From: Massilia violaceinigra
Lineage (GTDB): Bacteria > Pseudomonadota > Gammaproteobacteria > Burkholderiales > Burkholderiaceae_D
Assembly (NCBI RefSeq): GCF_002752675.1
Contig: NZ_CP024608.1
Location: forward strand, 744,001-808,000
Direction: 5' to 3'
DNA length: 64,000 nt
Shown here: piece by piece, positions 46,533 to 55,838 of the stretch
How the letters are laid out: each line of letters begins with the position of its first letter
How positions within the stretch are numbered: the first letter of the stretch is position 1
Program-made: the position numbers and the translations under genes
Notes under the pieces: generated by a model
The model's input: the letters and a program-made list of their open reading frames with translations, nothing else
What the model was told of the DNA's origin: nothing
Databases searched by the model: none

Positions 46533-48173
46533 ATGAACGAACTTGAGGGACTGACCGCGTTGATTGTCGAGCCGCATGCGGGCATGCGCGCGAGCATCCA
46601 CAACATGCTGACCCTGTGCGGGCTGACCAGGATCGACCATGCGGGCAGTTCCAACGCCGCCATCAAGCACCTGGGCCTCAAAGCGTTCGACGTGGTGCTG
46701 TGCGAGTACGACCTCGACGGTGGCCAGGATGGCCAGCAATTGCTGGAAGACTTGCGCCACCATAAGCTGATGACCATGTCGACCATGTTCATCATGGTCA
46801 CGGCGGAAGGCAATTACAGCAAGGTGGTCAGCGCGGCCGAACTGGCGCCCACCGATTACATCCTCAAGCCGTTTACCGCCGACCTGCTGCTCGAGCGTAT
46901 CGGGCGCGCGCTCGACAAGCGCAATGTGTTCATGCCGGTCTATCAACTGATGGATTCGGGCAACCAGCGCGAGGCGATCGATGCCTGCGCCGAGGGCATG
47001 CGCCTGCACCCGCGCTACGCGGTCGATTTCCTGCGCCTGCGCGCCGAGCTGCACATGTTCCTGGGCGAGCCGGAGCTGGCCGAGCCGATCTACCAGCAAC
47101 TGTTCGATGCCAAGGCGATCGCCTGGGCCCGGCTCGGCCTGGCCAAGACCCTGTTCATGCGCGAGCGCTTCGACGAAGCCAAGGAGATCCTGACCTCGCT
47201 GGTCGACAGCAACAAGAAATTCGTCGATGCCTACGACTGGCTGGCGCGCACGCATGCCGCCGTGGGCGAACTGGAGCAGTCGCAGGCGGTCCTGAGCGAT
47301 GCGGTGGCGGTGTCGCCGCACGCGGTGCGGCGCTTGCGCAAGCTGGGCGAGGTGGCGCTGGAAACGGGCGACACCGAGACCGCCGAAAAAGTGCTCAAGC
47401 AAGTGGTGAGCAAGGCCAAGTATTCGACCTTCCGCGACCCGGAAGACCACGTCAAGCTGGTCCAGACCTTGGTGAAGAAGGGCGATCCGGTGCAGGCGGC
47501 GGCCGTGATCCGCGACCTCGACAAGTCGATGGGCGGGCAGAAGAATACGGCCGTGTGCAGCGCCATTTCGTCCGCCATGGTGCATGAGTACACCGGCAAC
47601 GATGCGCGCCTGGAAGAGTCGCTCACGGCGGCGCTGGAAGGTTGCCGCATCACCAGCGGGCTGTCGCCCGAGGTCAAGATGGAGCTTGCCCGCAATTGTT
47701 TGCAAAACAATATGGAGCAGGGCGCGGCCGAAGTCATGAGCGATGTGATGCGCAACGCCGCCAACGGCGCCGTCATGGCCAAGGCGATGGCGGTGTTCGA
47801 GCAGGCCGGACGCACCGACCTGGCCCTGAGCGTGGCGCACGAGAGCCGCCAGGCCGTGGTCGACCTGGTGGCGGCCGGCGCGGCCAAGGCCAACGAGGGC
47901 GATTACCGCGGTTCGGTCGAGCTGATGGTCGAGGCGGTCGGCAAGCTGCCGGACAATCCGCAAGTGGTATTCAATGCCGCCGTCGCCGTGCTCAAGTGCC
48001 TGGAAAACGTCGGCTGGGACGAACGGCTGGCCCAGGATGCGCTGGGGCTGATCGACAATGTGCGCCGGCTCGACCCGGTCAATCCGAAATTGCCGGCCCT
48101 GGCCGGCCTGCATCAGCAGATCCTGACCAAATACGGCAAGGGCGTGCGCAGGAAAGCCGGCGCGCCCGCCTGA
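46533..48173 (+). CDS. Response regulator fused to TPR repeats
   Basis: A 546-residue cytosolic protein. The N-terminal receiver domain (about 7-125) has phosphoacceptor Asp60 (VVLCEYDLDG), Thr90 and Lys112 (YILKPF). The first acidic cluster is reduced to IVEP (Glu13), so metal binding may be altered. From residue 130 on it is a long TPR solenoid: AWARLGLAKTLFMRERFDEA, AYDWLARTHAAVGELEQSQA, and RLRKLGEVALETGDTETAEK are separate units. No output enzyme is present; it likely works by phosphorylation-dependent protein contacts. It is the middle gene between the HD-GYP and HDOD proteins. Confidence 0.9.
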   Translation: MNELEGLTALIVEPHAGMRASIHNMLTLCGLTRIDHAGSSNAAIKHLGLKAFDVVLCEYDLDGGQDGQQLLEDLRHHKLMTMSTMFIMVTAEGNYSKVVSAAELAPTDYILKPFTADLLLERIGRALDKRNVFMPVYQLMDSGNQREAIDACAEGMRLHPRYAVDFLRLRAELHMFLGEPELAEPIYQQLFDAKAIAWARLGLAKTLFMRERFDEAKEILTSLVDSNKKFVDAYDWLARTHAAVGELEQSQAVLSDAVAVSPHAVRRLRKLGEVALETGDTETAEKVLKQVVSKAKYSTFRDPEDHVKLVQTLVKKGDPVQAAAVIRDLDKSMGGQKNTAVCSAISSAMVHEYTGNDARLEESLTAALEGCRITSGLSPEVKMELARNCLQNNMEQGAAEVMSDVMRNAANGAVMAKAMAVFEQAGRTDLALSVAHESRQAVVDLVAAGAAKANEGDYRGSVELMVEAVGKLPDNPQVVFNAAVAVLKCLENVGWDERLAQDALGLIDNVRRLDPVNPKLPALAGLHQQILTKYGKGVRRKAGAPA

Positions 48174-48198
48174 ATTTCGCCACCTCCGCCCCTTATCC

Positions 48199-49755
48199 AT
48201 GTCCAGCGCTTCTCCTCCTTCCGCTTCTCCCTCCTACGCCGATGGCGATACCCGGCGCGTGCGCGCCTCCCTGATCCACAAGGTGTGCGGCGACGAAGAC
48301 ATGTTTGCCCTGGGCGCCTCGGTGGCGCGCGTGGTCGAGATGGCTTCCTCCGACGACGAGGGCACGCACGACCTGGCCTACTACGTGCTGTCGGACGTGG
48401 CCCTGACCCAGCGCATCCTGCGCCTGTCGAACACGCCGACCTACCGCACCAAGTCCGGCACCACCGTGACCACGATCTCGCGCGCCATCTCGCTGCTCGG
48501 CTTCGACAATGTGCGCACCACGGCGCTGGCCATGCTGCTGGTCGACGCCCTGTCGAACAGCGCCCACGCCACCAGCGTGCGGATCGAGCTCGAAGCGGCC
48601 CTGTGCGCCAGCCTGGTGGGGCGCGAAATGGCGCGCCACAGCTTTTACCAGGGTGCCGAGGAAGCGTCGATCGGGGCCCTGTTCAAGAACCTGGGGCCGC
48701 TGCTGGTGGCTTCGCACGAGCACGACCGCTACCGCGAGATCAACGCGCTGGTCAAGGGCGGCACCCACAGCGTGGGCCAGGCCTCGCAGATGATCCTGGG
48801 GGCGAGCTACGACGCCCTGTCGCAGGCGGTGATGGCGGAGTGGAAGATTCCGGACGTCATTGTCCGCTCGCTCAGTGCGCTGCAGGCGGGGGCGCAGAAG
48901 GTGGCGATCAACCGCGGCGAGTGGATGCGCCAGGTGGCGTCGTTCGCGATGGAGGTCTCGCGCCTGCTGGGGCGCTCGGCCAGTCCGGCCGAGAGCAAGG
49001 AGTTCCAGGCGCTGCAGCTGCGCTACGGCGTGGCGCTGAACCTGACCGCCGACCAGATGAAGGAATTGTTCGAGACGGTCCAGACCGAGATGACGGCGCT
49101 GCTGCGCAGCATGAACATGGAGCCGCAGCCGCGCGACGAGGAAACGCTCGATACGGGCGGGCTGCCGAATGTGCTGCTGCTGGCCACTATGGACGCCGGC
49201 GGCGGCGCGGCGGGCGGGACTCATCCGAGCGGCAAGCCGCACAATGCGCGCGAGCTGCTGCTGGCCGGGGTGCAGGATGTGACGCAGTTGCGGGCCGCGG
49301 GCGACGCCAAGGTCAACGATGTCATCCTGGCCGTGCTGGAAACCTTGTACAAGAGCATGGGTTTCCGCTTCGCCACGGTGTGCCTGAAGGATGCGCGCAG
49401 CGGCCAGTACCGGGCACGCCTGGCGTTCGGCGAAGACCATGCGCGGCGCCAGGCCGGATTTGCCTTCCCGATGGGGGCGGCGCGCGACCTGTTTCACCTG
49501 GCCATGGAAAACGATGCCGACCTGATGATCGCGGACGCCACCAGCCCCAAGATCCGCGACCTGCTGCCGGCCTGGCACAGGGCCTTGCTGCCGGACGCCA
49601 AAAGCTTCATCGTGTTGCCGCTGGTGGTGAGCAAGGTGCAGGTGGGATTGTTCTATGCCGACCGCGCCGAGCTCGCGCCGGAGGGCGTGCCGCCCGATGA
49701 AACCTCGCTGATCAAGGCCCTGAAAGGGCAGGTGCTGCTGGCGCTGGCGCCCTGA
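48199..49755 (+). CDS. HDOD-GAF signalling protein
   Basis: A 518-residue protein. The first half (about 20-290) is an HDOD domain, a catalytically degenerate HD relative: DLAYYVLSDVALTQRILRLS and TISRAISLLGFDNVRTTALA are its signature regions, and the metal-binding His-Asp pair is absent. The second half (about 345-515) is GAF-like, with FRFATVCLKDARSGQYRARL and KSFIVLPLVVSKVQVGLFYA. Such proteins act as protein-interaction modules in bacterial signalling. It follows the REC-TPR gene after 25 bp, so the two are probably one transcript. No good ribosome binding site is seen. Confidence 0.88.
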   Translation: MSSASPPSASPSYADGDTRRVRASLIHKVCGDEDMFALGASVARVVEMASSDDEGTHDLAYYVLSDVALTQRILRLSNTPTYRTKSGTTVTTISRAISLLGFDNVRTTALAMLLVDALSNSAHATSVRIELEAALCASLVGREMARHSFYQGAEEASIGALFKNLGPLLVASHEHDRYREINALVKGGTHSVGQASQMILGASYDALSQAVMAEWKIPDVIVRSLSALQAGAQKVAINRGEWMRQVASFAMEVSRLLGRSASPAESKEFQALQLRYGVALNLTADQMKELFETVQTEMTALLRSMNMEPQPRDEETLDTGGLPNVLLLATMDAGGGAAGGTHPSGKPHNARELLLAGVQDVTQLRAAGDAKVNDVILAVLETLYKSMGFRFATVCLKDARSGQYRARLAFGEDHARRQAGFAFPMGAARDLFHLAMENDADLMIADATSPKIRDLLPAWHRALLPDAKSFIVLPLVVSKVQVGLFYADRAELAPEGVPPDETSLIKALKGQVLLALAP

Positions 49756-49769
49756 GTCAGAGGTAGCCC

Positions 49770-49858
49770 CGTCATTCCCGCGCAGGCGGGAATCCAAGTT
49801 GCTCGCTCAGCTAACGGCTCCAGCCCGAACTTGGATTCCCGCCTGCGCGGGAATGACG
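49770..49858. repeat. Dispersed inverted repeat, perfect 31-bp arms
   Basis: The arms run CGTCATTCCCGCGCAGGCGG then GAATCCAAGTT, and the facing arm is an exact reverse complement, with a 27-bp centre. This is the cleanest member of the family in the window. The ATTCCC-N8-GGGAAT core matches the Neisseria-type dRS3 consensus. It lies 15 bp after the HDOD gene stop and may terminate it. Confidence 0.9.
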
Positions 49859-50011
49859 GTTTACAGGCTAACGTCCTTACTCAAAAGTAGCATCCAAAAA
49901 AAGATTTCACATTTTTTCGTCCAGCCCTTGCACATCCCGACTTCTTCCCGTTACAATCACGCCCCGAAGCAAGACGTCAATGAGATAGCAGAAAGCACCC
50001 TGCAAATATAA

Positions 50012-50040
50012 TTGACAGTAGATTGATCTTGCTTCATACT
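50012..50040 (+). promoter_or_regulatory. Promoter of the tRNA-tuf operon
   Basis: TTGACA (50012-50017), a 17-bp spacer and CATACT (50035-50040), placing the transcription start about 8 bp before tRNA-Tyr. The following CTGCGG is a GC-rich discriminator, as expected for a stringently controlled stable-RNA promoter. Confidence 0.75.
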
Positions 50041-50054
50041 CTGCGGTTCCTCGC

Positions 50055-50139
<85 letters not shown>

Positions 50140-50180
50140 AGTTGTTGCAGAAGATGTTGTAGTCGGTGAAGTAGTAACTC

Positions 50181-50254
50181 GCGGGTGTAGCTCAATGGTA
50201 GAGCAGAAGCCTTCCAAGCTTACGACGAGGGTTCGATTCCCTTCACCCGCTCCA
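50181..50254 (+). tRNA. tRNA-Gly (anticodon TCC)
   Basis: Acceptor GCGGGTG pairs with CACCCGC. The anticodon loop CTTCCAA gives TCC (50213-50215), reading GGA/GGG. GGTTCGATTCC is the T arm and CCA is encoded. It lies 41 bp after tRNA-Tyr. Confidence 0.97.
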
Positions 50255-50312
50255 GTGCTTCATGCAATGCGCGATCGGTGGCAGCAAGATCGCAAAATCG
50301 TAATACATAATC

Positions 50313-50387
<75 letters not shown>

Positions 50388-50480
50388 GAATTCAGTGCTT
50401 CAGGCATTCGTAACATTCGCAGTATTCAATAGTTAGTCAGGCGCGTGCCTGGTCACACTCAAAATCGTTAGGAGTCTAAA

Positions 50481-51686
50481 ATGGCAAAAGGTAAATTCGA
50501 ACGGACCAAGCCGCACGTCAACGTCGGTACCATCGGACACGTTGATCACGGCAAGACCACCCTGACGGCAGCTATCGCAACCGTTCTGTCGAAGAAATTC
50601 GGCGGCGAAGCAAAAGCATACGACCAGATCGATGCAGCACCAGAAGAAAAAGCGCGCGGCATCACCATCAACACCGCTCACGTCGAGTACGAAACGGCTA
50701 ACCGCCACTACGCTCACGTTGACTGCCCAGGCCACGCCGATTACATCAAGAACATGATCACCGGCGCGGCACAGATGGACGGCGCGATCCTGGTTTGCTC
50801 CGCAGCTGACGGCCCAATGCCACAGACCCGCGAGCACATCCTGCTGGCACGCCAGGTTGGCGTTCCTTACATCATCGTGTTCCTGAACAAGTGCGACCTG
50901 GTCGACGACGCAGAACTGCTGGAACTGGTTGAAATGGAAGTGCGTGAGCTCTTGTCGAAATACGAGTTCCCAGGCGACGACCTGCCAATCATCAAGGGTT
51001 CGGCACGTATGGCCCTCGAAGGCAACACCGGCGAAATGGGCGAAGTGGCGATCATGGCTCTGGCCGACGCACTCGACAGCTACATCCCAACGCCAGAGCG
51101 CGCAATCGACGGCGCCTTCCTGATGCCTGTGGAAGACGTGTTCTCGATCTCGGGTCGCGGCACCGTTGTGACCGGCCGTATCGAGCGCGGTGTTGTTAAA
51201 GTCGGCGAAGAAATCGAAATCGTCGGCATCTCCGACACCGTCAAGACCACTTGCACCGGCGTGGAAATGTTCCGCAAGCTGCTGGACCAGGGTCAAGCTG
51301 GCGACAACGTCGGTCTGCTGCTGCGCGGCACCAAGCGTGAAGACGTACAGCGTGGTCAGGTTCTGGCGAAGCCAAACTCGATCAAGCCGCACAATCACTT
51401 CACCGGCGAGATCTACGTACTGTCGAAAGACGAAGGCGGCCGTCACACCCCGTTCTTCAACAACTATCGTCCACAGTTCTACTTCCGTACCACGGACGTG
51501 ACTGGTTCGATCGAGTTGCCAGCGGACAAAGAAATGGTTATGCCAGGCGATAACGTGTCGATCACCGTCAAGCTGATCAACCCGATCGCGATGGAAGAAG
51601 GCCTGCGTTTCGCAATCCGCGAAGGTGGCCGTACCGTTGGTGCAGGTGTTGTTGCAAAGATTCTCAGCGAAGTAGCTGGTAAGTAA
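50481..51686 (+). CDS. tuf: Elongation factor Tu
   Basis: GTPase that brings aminoacyl-tRNA to the ribosome. It is 401 residues with P-loop GHVDHGKT (19-26), switch [20 protein letters not shown] as G3, NKCD as G4 and the GSAR block. FDxx-type aminoacyl-tRNA contacts and the domain II/III sequence are standard; the C-terminus is [16 protein letters not shown] is well spaced from the ATG. A hairpin without a T run (51698-51723) follows the stop. Codon choice is biased to A/T-ending proline, alanine and glutamine codons, as in other highly expressed genes here. Confidence 0.99.
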   Translation: MAKGKFERTKPHVNVGTIGHVDHGKTTLTAAIATVLSKKFGGEAKAYDQIDAAPEEKARGITINTAHVEYETANRHYAHVDCPGHADYIKNMITGAAQMDGAILVCSAADGPMPQTREHILLARQVGVPYIIVFLNKCDLVDDAELLELVEMEVRELLSKYEFPGDDLPIIKGSARMALEGNTGEMGEVAIMALADALDSYIPTPERAIDGAFLMPVEDVFSISGRGTVVTGRIERGVVKVGEEIEIVGISDTVKTTCTGVEMFRKLLDQGQAGDNVGLLLRGTKREDVQRGQVLAKPNSIKPHNHFTGEIYVLSKDEGGRHTPFFNNYRPQFYFRTTDVTGSIELPADKEMVMPGDNVSITVKLINPIAMEEGLRFAIREGGRTVGAGVVAKILSEVAGK

Positions 51687-51739
51687 TTAGTTAGGGCGAG
51701 CCCGGACTCTCCGTCCGGCGCTCCGCCGCAATCAGCAAT

Positions 51740-51769
51740 TTGCCATCAGCGGCCGGACGATGGTATAAT
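51740..51769 (+). promoter_or_regulatory. Promoter of tRNA-Trp-secE-nusG
   Basis: TTGCCA (51740-51745), an 18-bp spacer and a perfect TATAAT (51764-51769), about 25 bp before tRNA-Trp. It lies after tuf and its hairpin, so this is a separate transcription unit start. Confidence 0.7.
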
Positions 51770-51794
51770 TGCTGATTCCACTGAAGTTTTACGT

Positions 51795-51870
51795 AGGGAC
51801 GTAGCTCAATTGGCAGAGCGTCGGTCTCCAAAACCGAAGGTTGGGGGTTCGATGCCCTCCGTCCCTGCCA
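51795..51870 (+). tRNA. tRNA-Trp (anticodon CCA)
   Basis: Acceptor AGGGACG pairs with CGTCCCT. Anticodon CCA is at 51828-51830, GGTTCGATGCC forms the T arm, and 3' CCA is encoded. It is placed between tuf and secE, as in many proteobacteria. Confidence 0.98.
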
Positions 51871-51904
51871 CCGTTCTGGTGCAGGGCACCGAAAGTAAAA
51901 ACGT

Positions 51905-52291
51905 ATGTCTAATCAATCCGTGCAAACCGTCAGCACGTCGAACGACAAGTTTAAAGTCGCGCTGGCAGTGGTTGCCGCGATTGCAGGGGTCGTCGGGTTC
52001 TTCTACCTGAAGGGCCAAAGTAAACCAGCTTGGATGTGCGGTTCCGCACTCGCGGCTGGTTTAGTTTTTGCCGTCCTGCTTTTGTGGACCTCGTCCAGTG
52101 GTCGTGAGTTCTTGAATTTCGCCAAAGAGTCGGTGCGCGAGACCAAGAAAGTCGTTTGGCCCGCTCCCAAAGAAGCTATGCAGATCACGGGTATCGTGTT
52201 TGCGTTTGTGACCGTCATGGCGCTGTTCCTGTGGGGCACGGACAAGATGCTTGAATTTTTGTTGTACGACGTGATCCTGGGTTGGAAATAA
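51905..52291 (+). CDS. secE: Preprotein translocase subunit SecE
   Basis: Inner-membrane subunit of SecYEG, clamping SecY. The product has 128 residues with three membrane helices (about 18-36, 42-62 and 94-116), the gammaproteobacterial/betaproteobacterial three-helix type. The conserved cytoplasmic block [20 protein letters not shown] lies between helices 2 and 3 and defines the family. It starts 35 bp after tRNA-Trp, so the tRNA is processed out of the same transcript, and it ends 1 bp before nusG. Confidence 0.96.
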   Translation: MSNQSVQTVSTSNDKFKVALAVVAAIAGVVGFFYLKGQSKPAWMCGSALAAGLVFAVLLLWTSSSGREFLNFAKESVRETKKVVWPAPKEAMQITGIVFAFVTVMALFLWGTDKMLEFLLYDVILGWK

Positions 52292-52292
52292 C

Positions 52293-52952
52293 ATGAGCGA
52301 AAATGTGCAAGATGATGCGGCCGGCGAACCTGCGGTCGACGCTCCGGCGGCGGATGCATTGGCGCCGGGCGTAGAAGCTCCGGCACAAGACGCTGCTGCA
52401 GCGCTGAGCGTGCCAGTTAGCAACAAGCGCTGGTACGTTGTGCATGCTTATTCTGGCATGGAAAAAAGTGTCATGCGTGCACTGACCGAGCGCGTCGAGC
52501 GCGCCGGTATGCAAGATCAGTTCGGCCGCATCCTGGTGCCGGTCGAAGAAGTTGTTGAAGTCAAGAATGGCCAGAAGTCGGTCACCGAACGTCGTTTCTT
52601 CCCGGGCTATGTGCTGGTTGAAATGGAAATGACGGACGAGACCTGGCACTTGGTCAAGAACACCAGCAAGGTCACCGGCTTTATTGGCGGTAAGTCGAAC
52701 AAGCCGACGCCGATTCCCGCGCGCGAAATCGACAAGATCATGCAGCAGATGCAAGAAGGCATCGAGAAGCCGCGCCCGAAAGTGCTGTACGAAGTGGGCG
52801 AGCAAGTGCGTATCAAGGATGGTCCGTTCACCGACTTCAACGGCAACGTCGAAGAAGTCAATTACGAGAAATCCAAAGTGCGCGTCTCGGTCACCATCTT
52901 CGGTCGTGCAACGCCTGTCGAACTCGAGTTCGGCCAGGTCGAGAAAGTATAA
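52293..52952 (+). CDS. nusG: Transcription antitermination protein NusG
   Basis: Binds RNA polymerase and couples transcription to Rho or the ribosome. The 219-residue chain is longer than usual (about 180): residues 1-43 form an alanine-, aspartate- and proline-rich acidic extension, before the NGN domain begins at [17 protein letters not shown]. The KOW domain follows, with [20 protein letters not shown] near residue 167. The ATG 1 bp after the secE stop is the only well-placed start; a GTG at 52410 that would remove most of the tail has no ribosome binding site. Confidence 0.96.
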   Translation: MSENVQDDAAGEPAVDAPAADALAPGVEAPAQDAAAALSVPVSNKRWYVVHAYSGMEKSVMRALTERVERAGMQDQFGRILVPVEEVVEVKNGQKSVTERRFFPGYVLVEMEMTDETWHLVKNTSKVTGFIGGKSNKPTPIPAREIDKIMQQMQEGIEKPRPKVLYEVGEQVRIKDGPFTDFNGNVEEVNYEKSKVRVSVTIFGRATPVELEFGQVEKV

Positions 52953-52954
52953 AA

Positions 52955-53050
52955 CGTCGTTCCCGCGCCAAGGCGGCACTCGGCGGGGATCCAAGTTTGT
53001 GCCGGTGGTAACGCATAGAAACTTGGGCTCCCGCCTTCGCGGGAGCGACG
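52955..53050. repeat. Dispersed inverted repeat in the nusG-rplK gap
   Basis: The left arm CGTCGTTCCCGCGCCAAGGC carries an insertion (AAGGCGGCACTCGG) and ends ATCCAAGTTT. The right arm AAACTTGGGCTCCCGCCTTC then GCGGGAGCGACG faces it. It begins 2 bp after the nusG stop. It lies inside a conserved operon, where it could act as an attenuator or processing site, or be followed by a separate rplK promoter. Confidence 0.85.
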
Positions 53051-53163
53051 ATGGTAAAACGCCTAATCGGAGCGCCGCGGTGGTTTAGCGAAATCCGGTA
53101 AGAGGAGCCCTGCCATGATTGTACCGGCGGGGCGCTACTACTCAATCCAAGATAGGAGCCATC

Positions 53164-53595
53164 ATGGCAAAGAAAATCATTGGTTTTATCAAGCTGCAAG
53201 TGCCAGCTGGTAAAGCAAACCCATCCCCACCGATTGGCCCAGCACTGGGTCAGCGCGGCCTGAACATCATGGAATTCTGCAAGGCGTTCAACGCCCAGAC
53301 CCAGGGTCAAGAGCCAGGTATGCCAATTCCAGTCGTGATCACGGCGTTCGCGGACAAGTCCTTCACTTTCGTGATGAAGACGCCTCCAGCAACCTACCTG
53401 ATCAAGAAGTTCGCCGGCATCACCAAAGGTTCGCCAACGCCACATACCACCAAGGTAGGCAAGCTGACCCGCGCTCAAGCTGAAGAAATCGCTAAAATCA
53501 AACAGCCGGATCTGACCGCTGCCGACATGGATGCCGCAGTGCGCATCATCGCCGGTTCCGCTCGTTCGATCGGCATCACGGTGGAGGGTCTGTAA
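53164..53595 (+). CDS. rplK: 50S ribosomal protein L11
   Basis: Binds the 23S GTPase-associated centre. It is 143 residues, the standard length, with the N-terminal [20 protein letters not shown] proline-rich segment and the C-terminal RNA-binding domain ending [17 protein letters not shown] is 7 nt from the ATG at 53164; an upstream in-frame start has no support. The stop TAA shares its last base with the rplA start (TAATG). Confidence 0.98.
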   Translation: MAKKIIGFIKLQVPAGKANPSPPIGPALGQRGLNIMEFCKAFNAQTQGQEPGMPIPVVITAFADKSFTFVMKTPPATYLIKKFAGITKGSPTPHTTKVGKLTRAQAEEIAKIKQPDLTAADMDAAVRIIAGSARSIGITVEGL

Positions 53596-54290
53596 TGGCT
53601 AAGCTGTCCAAACGCGTTAAAGCAATCAAAGCCAAGGTCGACCGTAACAAGTCCTACGGCTTCGACAATGCAGTCGCTCTGGTGAAAGAATTCGCCACCG
53701 CCAAGTTCAACGAATCGATCGACGTATCGGTTCAGCTGGGCGTGGATCCTAAGAAGTCGGATCAAGTCGTGCGCGGCTCCGTCGTTCTGCCAGCAGGCAC
53801 CGGCAAGACCGTTCGCGTTGCAGTATTTGCAACCGGCGAAAAAGCCGAGCAGGCAAAAGCTGCCGGCGCCGACATCGTTGGTATGGAAGACCTGGCTGAG
53901 ATGGTTAAAGCCGGCAACATGCCTTTCGATATCGTCATCGCTTCGCCAGATACCATGCGTATCGTTGGTACCCTGGGCCAGATCCTGGGACCACGCGGCC
54001 TGATGCCTAACCCGAAAGTCGGCACTGTTACTCCTGACGTCGCTACCGCCGTGAAAAACGCGAAAGCCGGCCAGGTTCAGTACCGTACCGACAAGGCAGG
54101 TATCATCCACGCAACGATCGGCCGTAAGTCGTTCGCTGACGCTGACCTGAAAGCCAACCTGGTTGCGCTGATCGATGCACTGAACAAGGCTAAGCCAGCC
54201 TCGTCGAAAGGTGTTTACCTGCGCAAGGTAGCCCTGTCGTCGACCATGGGCGCCGGCGTTCGCGTCGACCAGGGTTCCCTGGCAGCTTAA
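53595..54290 (+). CDS. rplA: 50S ribosomal protein L1
   Basis: Forms the L1 stalk and in many bacteria represses its own operon by binding the mRNA. It is 231 residues with the standard start [29 protein letters not shown] signature ([15 protein letters not shown]) and C-terminal MGAGVRVD. It overlaps the rplK stop by one base, which gives coupled translation. No L1 target site could be picked out by eye. Confidence 0.98.
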   Translation: MAKLSKRVKAIKAKVDRNKSYGFDNAVALVKEFATAKFNESIDVSVQLGVDPKKSDQVVRGSVVLPAGTGKTVRVAVFATGEKAEQAKAAGADIVGMEDLAEMVKAGNMPFDIVIASPDTMRIVGTLGQILGPRGLMPNPKVGTVTPDVATAVKNAKAGQVQYRTDKAGIIHATIGRKSFADADLKANLVALIDALNKAKPASSKGVYLRKVALSSTMGAGVRVDQGSLAA

Positions 54291-54299
54291 GTTTTGAAG

Positions 54300-54545
54300 A
54301 ATTAAGTCCACGGTGCAAACCGTGGCGACTCTTTGGGATGTCCGGGCGCAAGTCCGGGCAGACAATCAAAGACCGTTGGGCTGAAGGCAGCAGGCAGGCC
54401 GGAGGTTAATAGACCACCCAACGCAGATGGTGCACCCGAGCAAGTTTTGTTAGTCCCGCTGCGTGAATTCATCCGCTCAGTTGTACTTCTAAACGTCGGA
54501 CGCCGTTGTTCGAACCGATGCAAGGCATTTGCCGCGCATCATTTT
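54300..54545 (+). promoter_or_regulatory. L10 leader (autoregulatory 5' region of rplJ)
   Basis: The 267-nt gap between rplA and rplJ folds into several hairpins, including CCACGG / CCGTGG (54308-54325), a CTTTG / CAAAG stem enclosing the near repeats GTCCGGGC and GTCCGGGC, and further GC-rich stems. Its place before rplJ matches the leader bound by the L10-(L7/L12) complex to repress translation. The exact kink-turn was not resolved by eye. Confidence 0.6.
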
Positions 54546-54557
54546 AGGAGGTTGACC

Positions 54558-55100
54558 GTGGGTCTCAATCTGAATGACAAAAAGGCCGTCGTCGCCGAAG
54601 TTTCCGCAAAAGTAGCAACTGCGCAAACGATCGTCGTGGCCGAATATCGTGGCATCCAGGTTGGTCACTTGACGCAACTTCGTGCCAAAGCGCGTACCCA
54701 GGGTGTGTACCTGCGTGTTCTGAAGAACACGCTGGCTCGCAAATCCGTTGAAGGTACGCAGTTTGCTAACCTGGCCGACTCGATGGTCGGTCCGCTGATC
54801 TACTCGATCTCGGATGATGCCGTTGCAGCAGCTAAAGTCATCGCTGACTTTGCTAAAACCAACGACAAACTGGTTATTACCGCAGGTAACTACGCAGGTA
54901 AACAGCTGGATAAAGCAGCTGTTATCTCGTTGGCAAGCATCCCTAGCCGTGAAGTCCTCATCGCCCAGGTTCTGGGTCTGATGCTGACGCCGGTGTCGGC
55001 TTTTGCACGTGGTCTGGCTGCCCTGGCAGCGAAAAAAGGCGAAGGCGCCGCTCCTGCAGAAGAAACTGCAGCAGCAGAAGAAGCCCCAGCAGCAGCGTAA
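54558..55100 (+). CDS. rplJ: 50S ribosomal protein L10
   Basis: Anchors the L7/L12 stalk to 23S rRNA. It is 180 residues, about 15 longer than E. coli L10 because of a C-terminal Ala/Glu-rich tail ([19 protein letters not shown]). The start is a GTG at 54558 with a perfect AGGAGG 6 nt upstream (54546-54551), giving [20 protein letters not shown]. The larger in-frame extension upstream lies in the regulatory leader and is rejected. It is followed by rplL after 109 bp. Confidence 0.97.
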   Translation: MGLNLNDKKAVVAEVSAKVATAQTIVVAEYRGIQVGHLTQLRAKARTQGVYLRVLKNTLARKSVEGTQFANLADSMVGPLIYSISDDAVAAAKVIADFAKTNDKLVITAGNYAGKQLDKAAVISLASIPSREVLIAQVLGLMLTPVSAFARGLAALAAKKGEGAAPAEETAAAEEAPAAA

Positions 55101-55209
55101 TCGTTCGCGATTACCCTTGCACTTTTTTAGTCAATACCAATCTATACAACGTATTAGAGGACATCGCCGCACAGCGGCCCTGTCCTCCACAAAATAAATG
55201 GAGTTTCAA

Positions 55210-55584
55210 ATGGCAATCAGCAAAGACGACATCCTGGCAGCAGTTGGCGAAATGTCCGTAATGGACCTGAACGACCTGGTCAAGGCATTCGAAGAAAAAT
55301 TCGGCGTTTCGGCAGCTGCAGTATCGAGCGGCGGCGGCAACAATGCAGGTCCTGCAGCTGTTGTTGAAGAGCAGACCGAATTCAACCTGGTTCTGGCTGA
55401 TTTCGGCGCGAACAAAGTTGGCGTCATTAAAGCAGTTCGCGAAATCACCGGCCTGGGCTTGAAAGAAGCTAAAGATCTGGTCGATGGCGCACCAAAAACG
55501 GTGAAAGAAGCGATCTCGAAAGCTGACGCTGAAGCCGGCAAGAAAAAGCTGGAAGAAGCTGGCGCGAAAGCCGAAATCAAGTAA
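55210..55584 (+). CDS. rplL: 50S ribosomal protein L7/L12
   Basis: Stalk protein that recruits translation GTPases, usually four copies per ribosome. It is 124 residues with an N-terminal dimerisation segment ([20 protein letters not shown]), an alanine-rich hinge and the C-terminal domain ([20 protein letters not shown], and [11 protein letters not shown] at the end). GGAG is 5 nt before the ATG. An earlier in-frame codon adds only four residues and is not used. Confidence 0.98.
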   Translation: MAISKDDILAAVGEMSVMDLNDLVKAFEEKFGVSAAAVSSGGGNNAGPAAVVEEQTEFNLVLADFGANKVGVIKAVREITGLGLKEAKDLVDGAPKTVKEAISKADAEAGKKKLEEAGAKAEIK

Positions 55585-55622
55585 TAGCAACAAAGCCTTA
55601 TTTGGCGTTCAGTTCTGCGCCG

Positions 55623-55678
55623 GAGTCAAAGCTTGCGGTCCTCTCCCGAAAGGGGGAGGATGCGGCTTTGGCTCTTTT
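55623..55678 (+). terminator. rplL-rpoB attenuator hairpin
   Basis: Long stem GAGTCAAAGC / GCTTTGGCTC enclosing CCTCTCCCG / GGGGGAGG, followed by TTTTGT, 38 bp after the rplL stop. Position and shape match the partial terminator or RNase III site that lets ribosomal protein genes be expressed more than rpoBC. Confidence 0.75.
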
Positions 55679-55838
55679 GTCGTCCCTGTCGTATAAGTAA
55701 CGCTTAAGCAGTACCCAGTAGTATTCGTATTATCTTCTTATCACCTGGCAAAAAGTTCGAGACTTGAGGCCTTTCTAGTGCGCGCCCGGCCCTGGAAATT
55801 CCTGAATTCTCATCCTTTCTGTCACTCACGGAGTGTCC

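Noticed and set aside
54333..54557. N-terminal extension of L10 into the leader
   Set aside because: The extension has no L10 homology and overlaps the structured leader; the GTG at 54558 has a perfect ribosome binding site.
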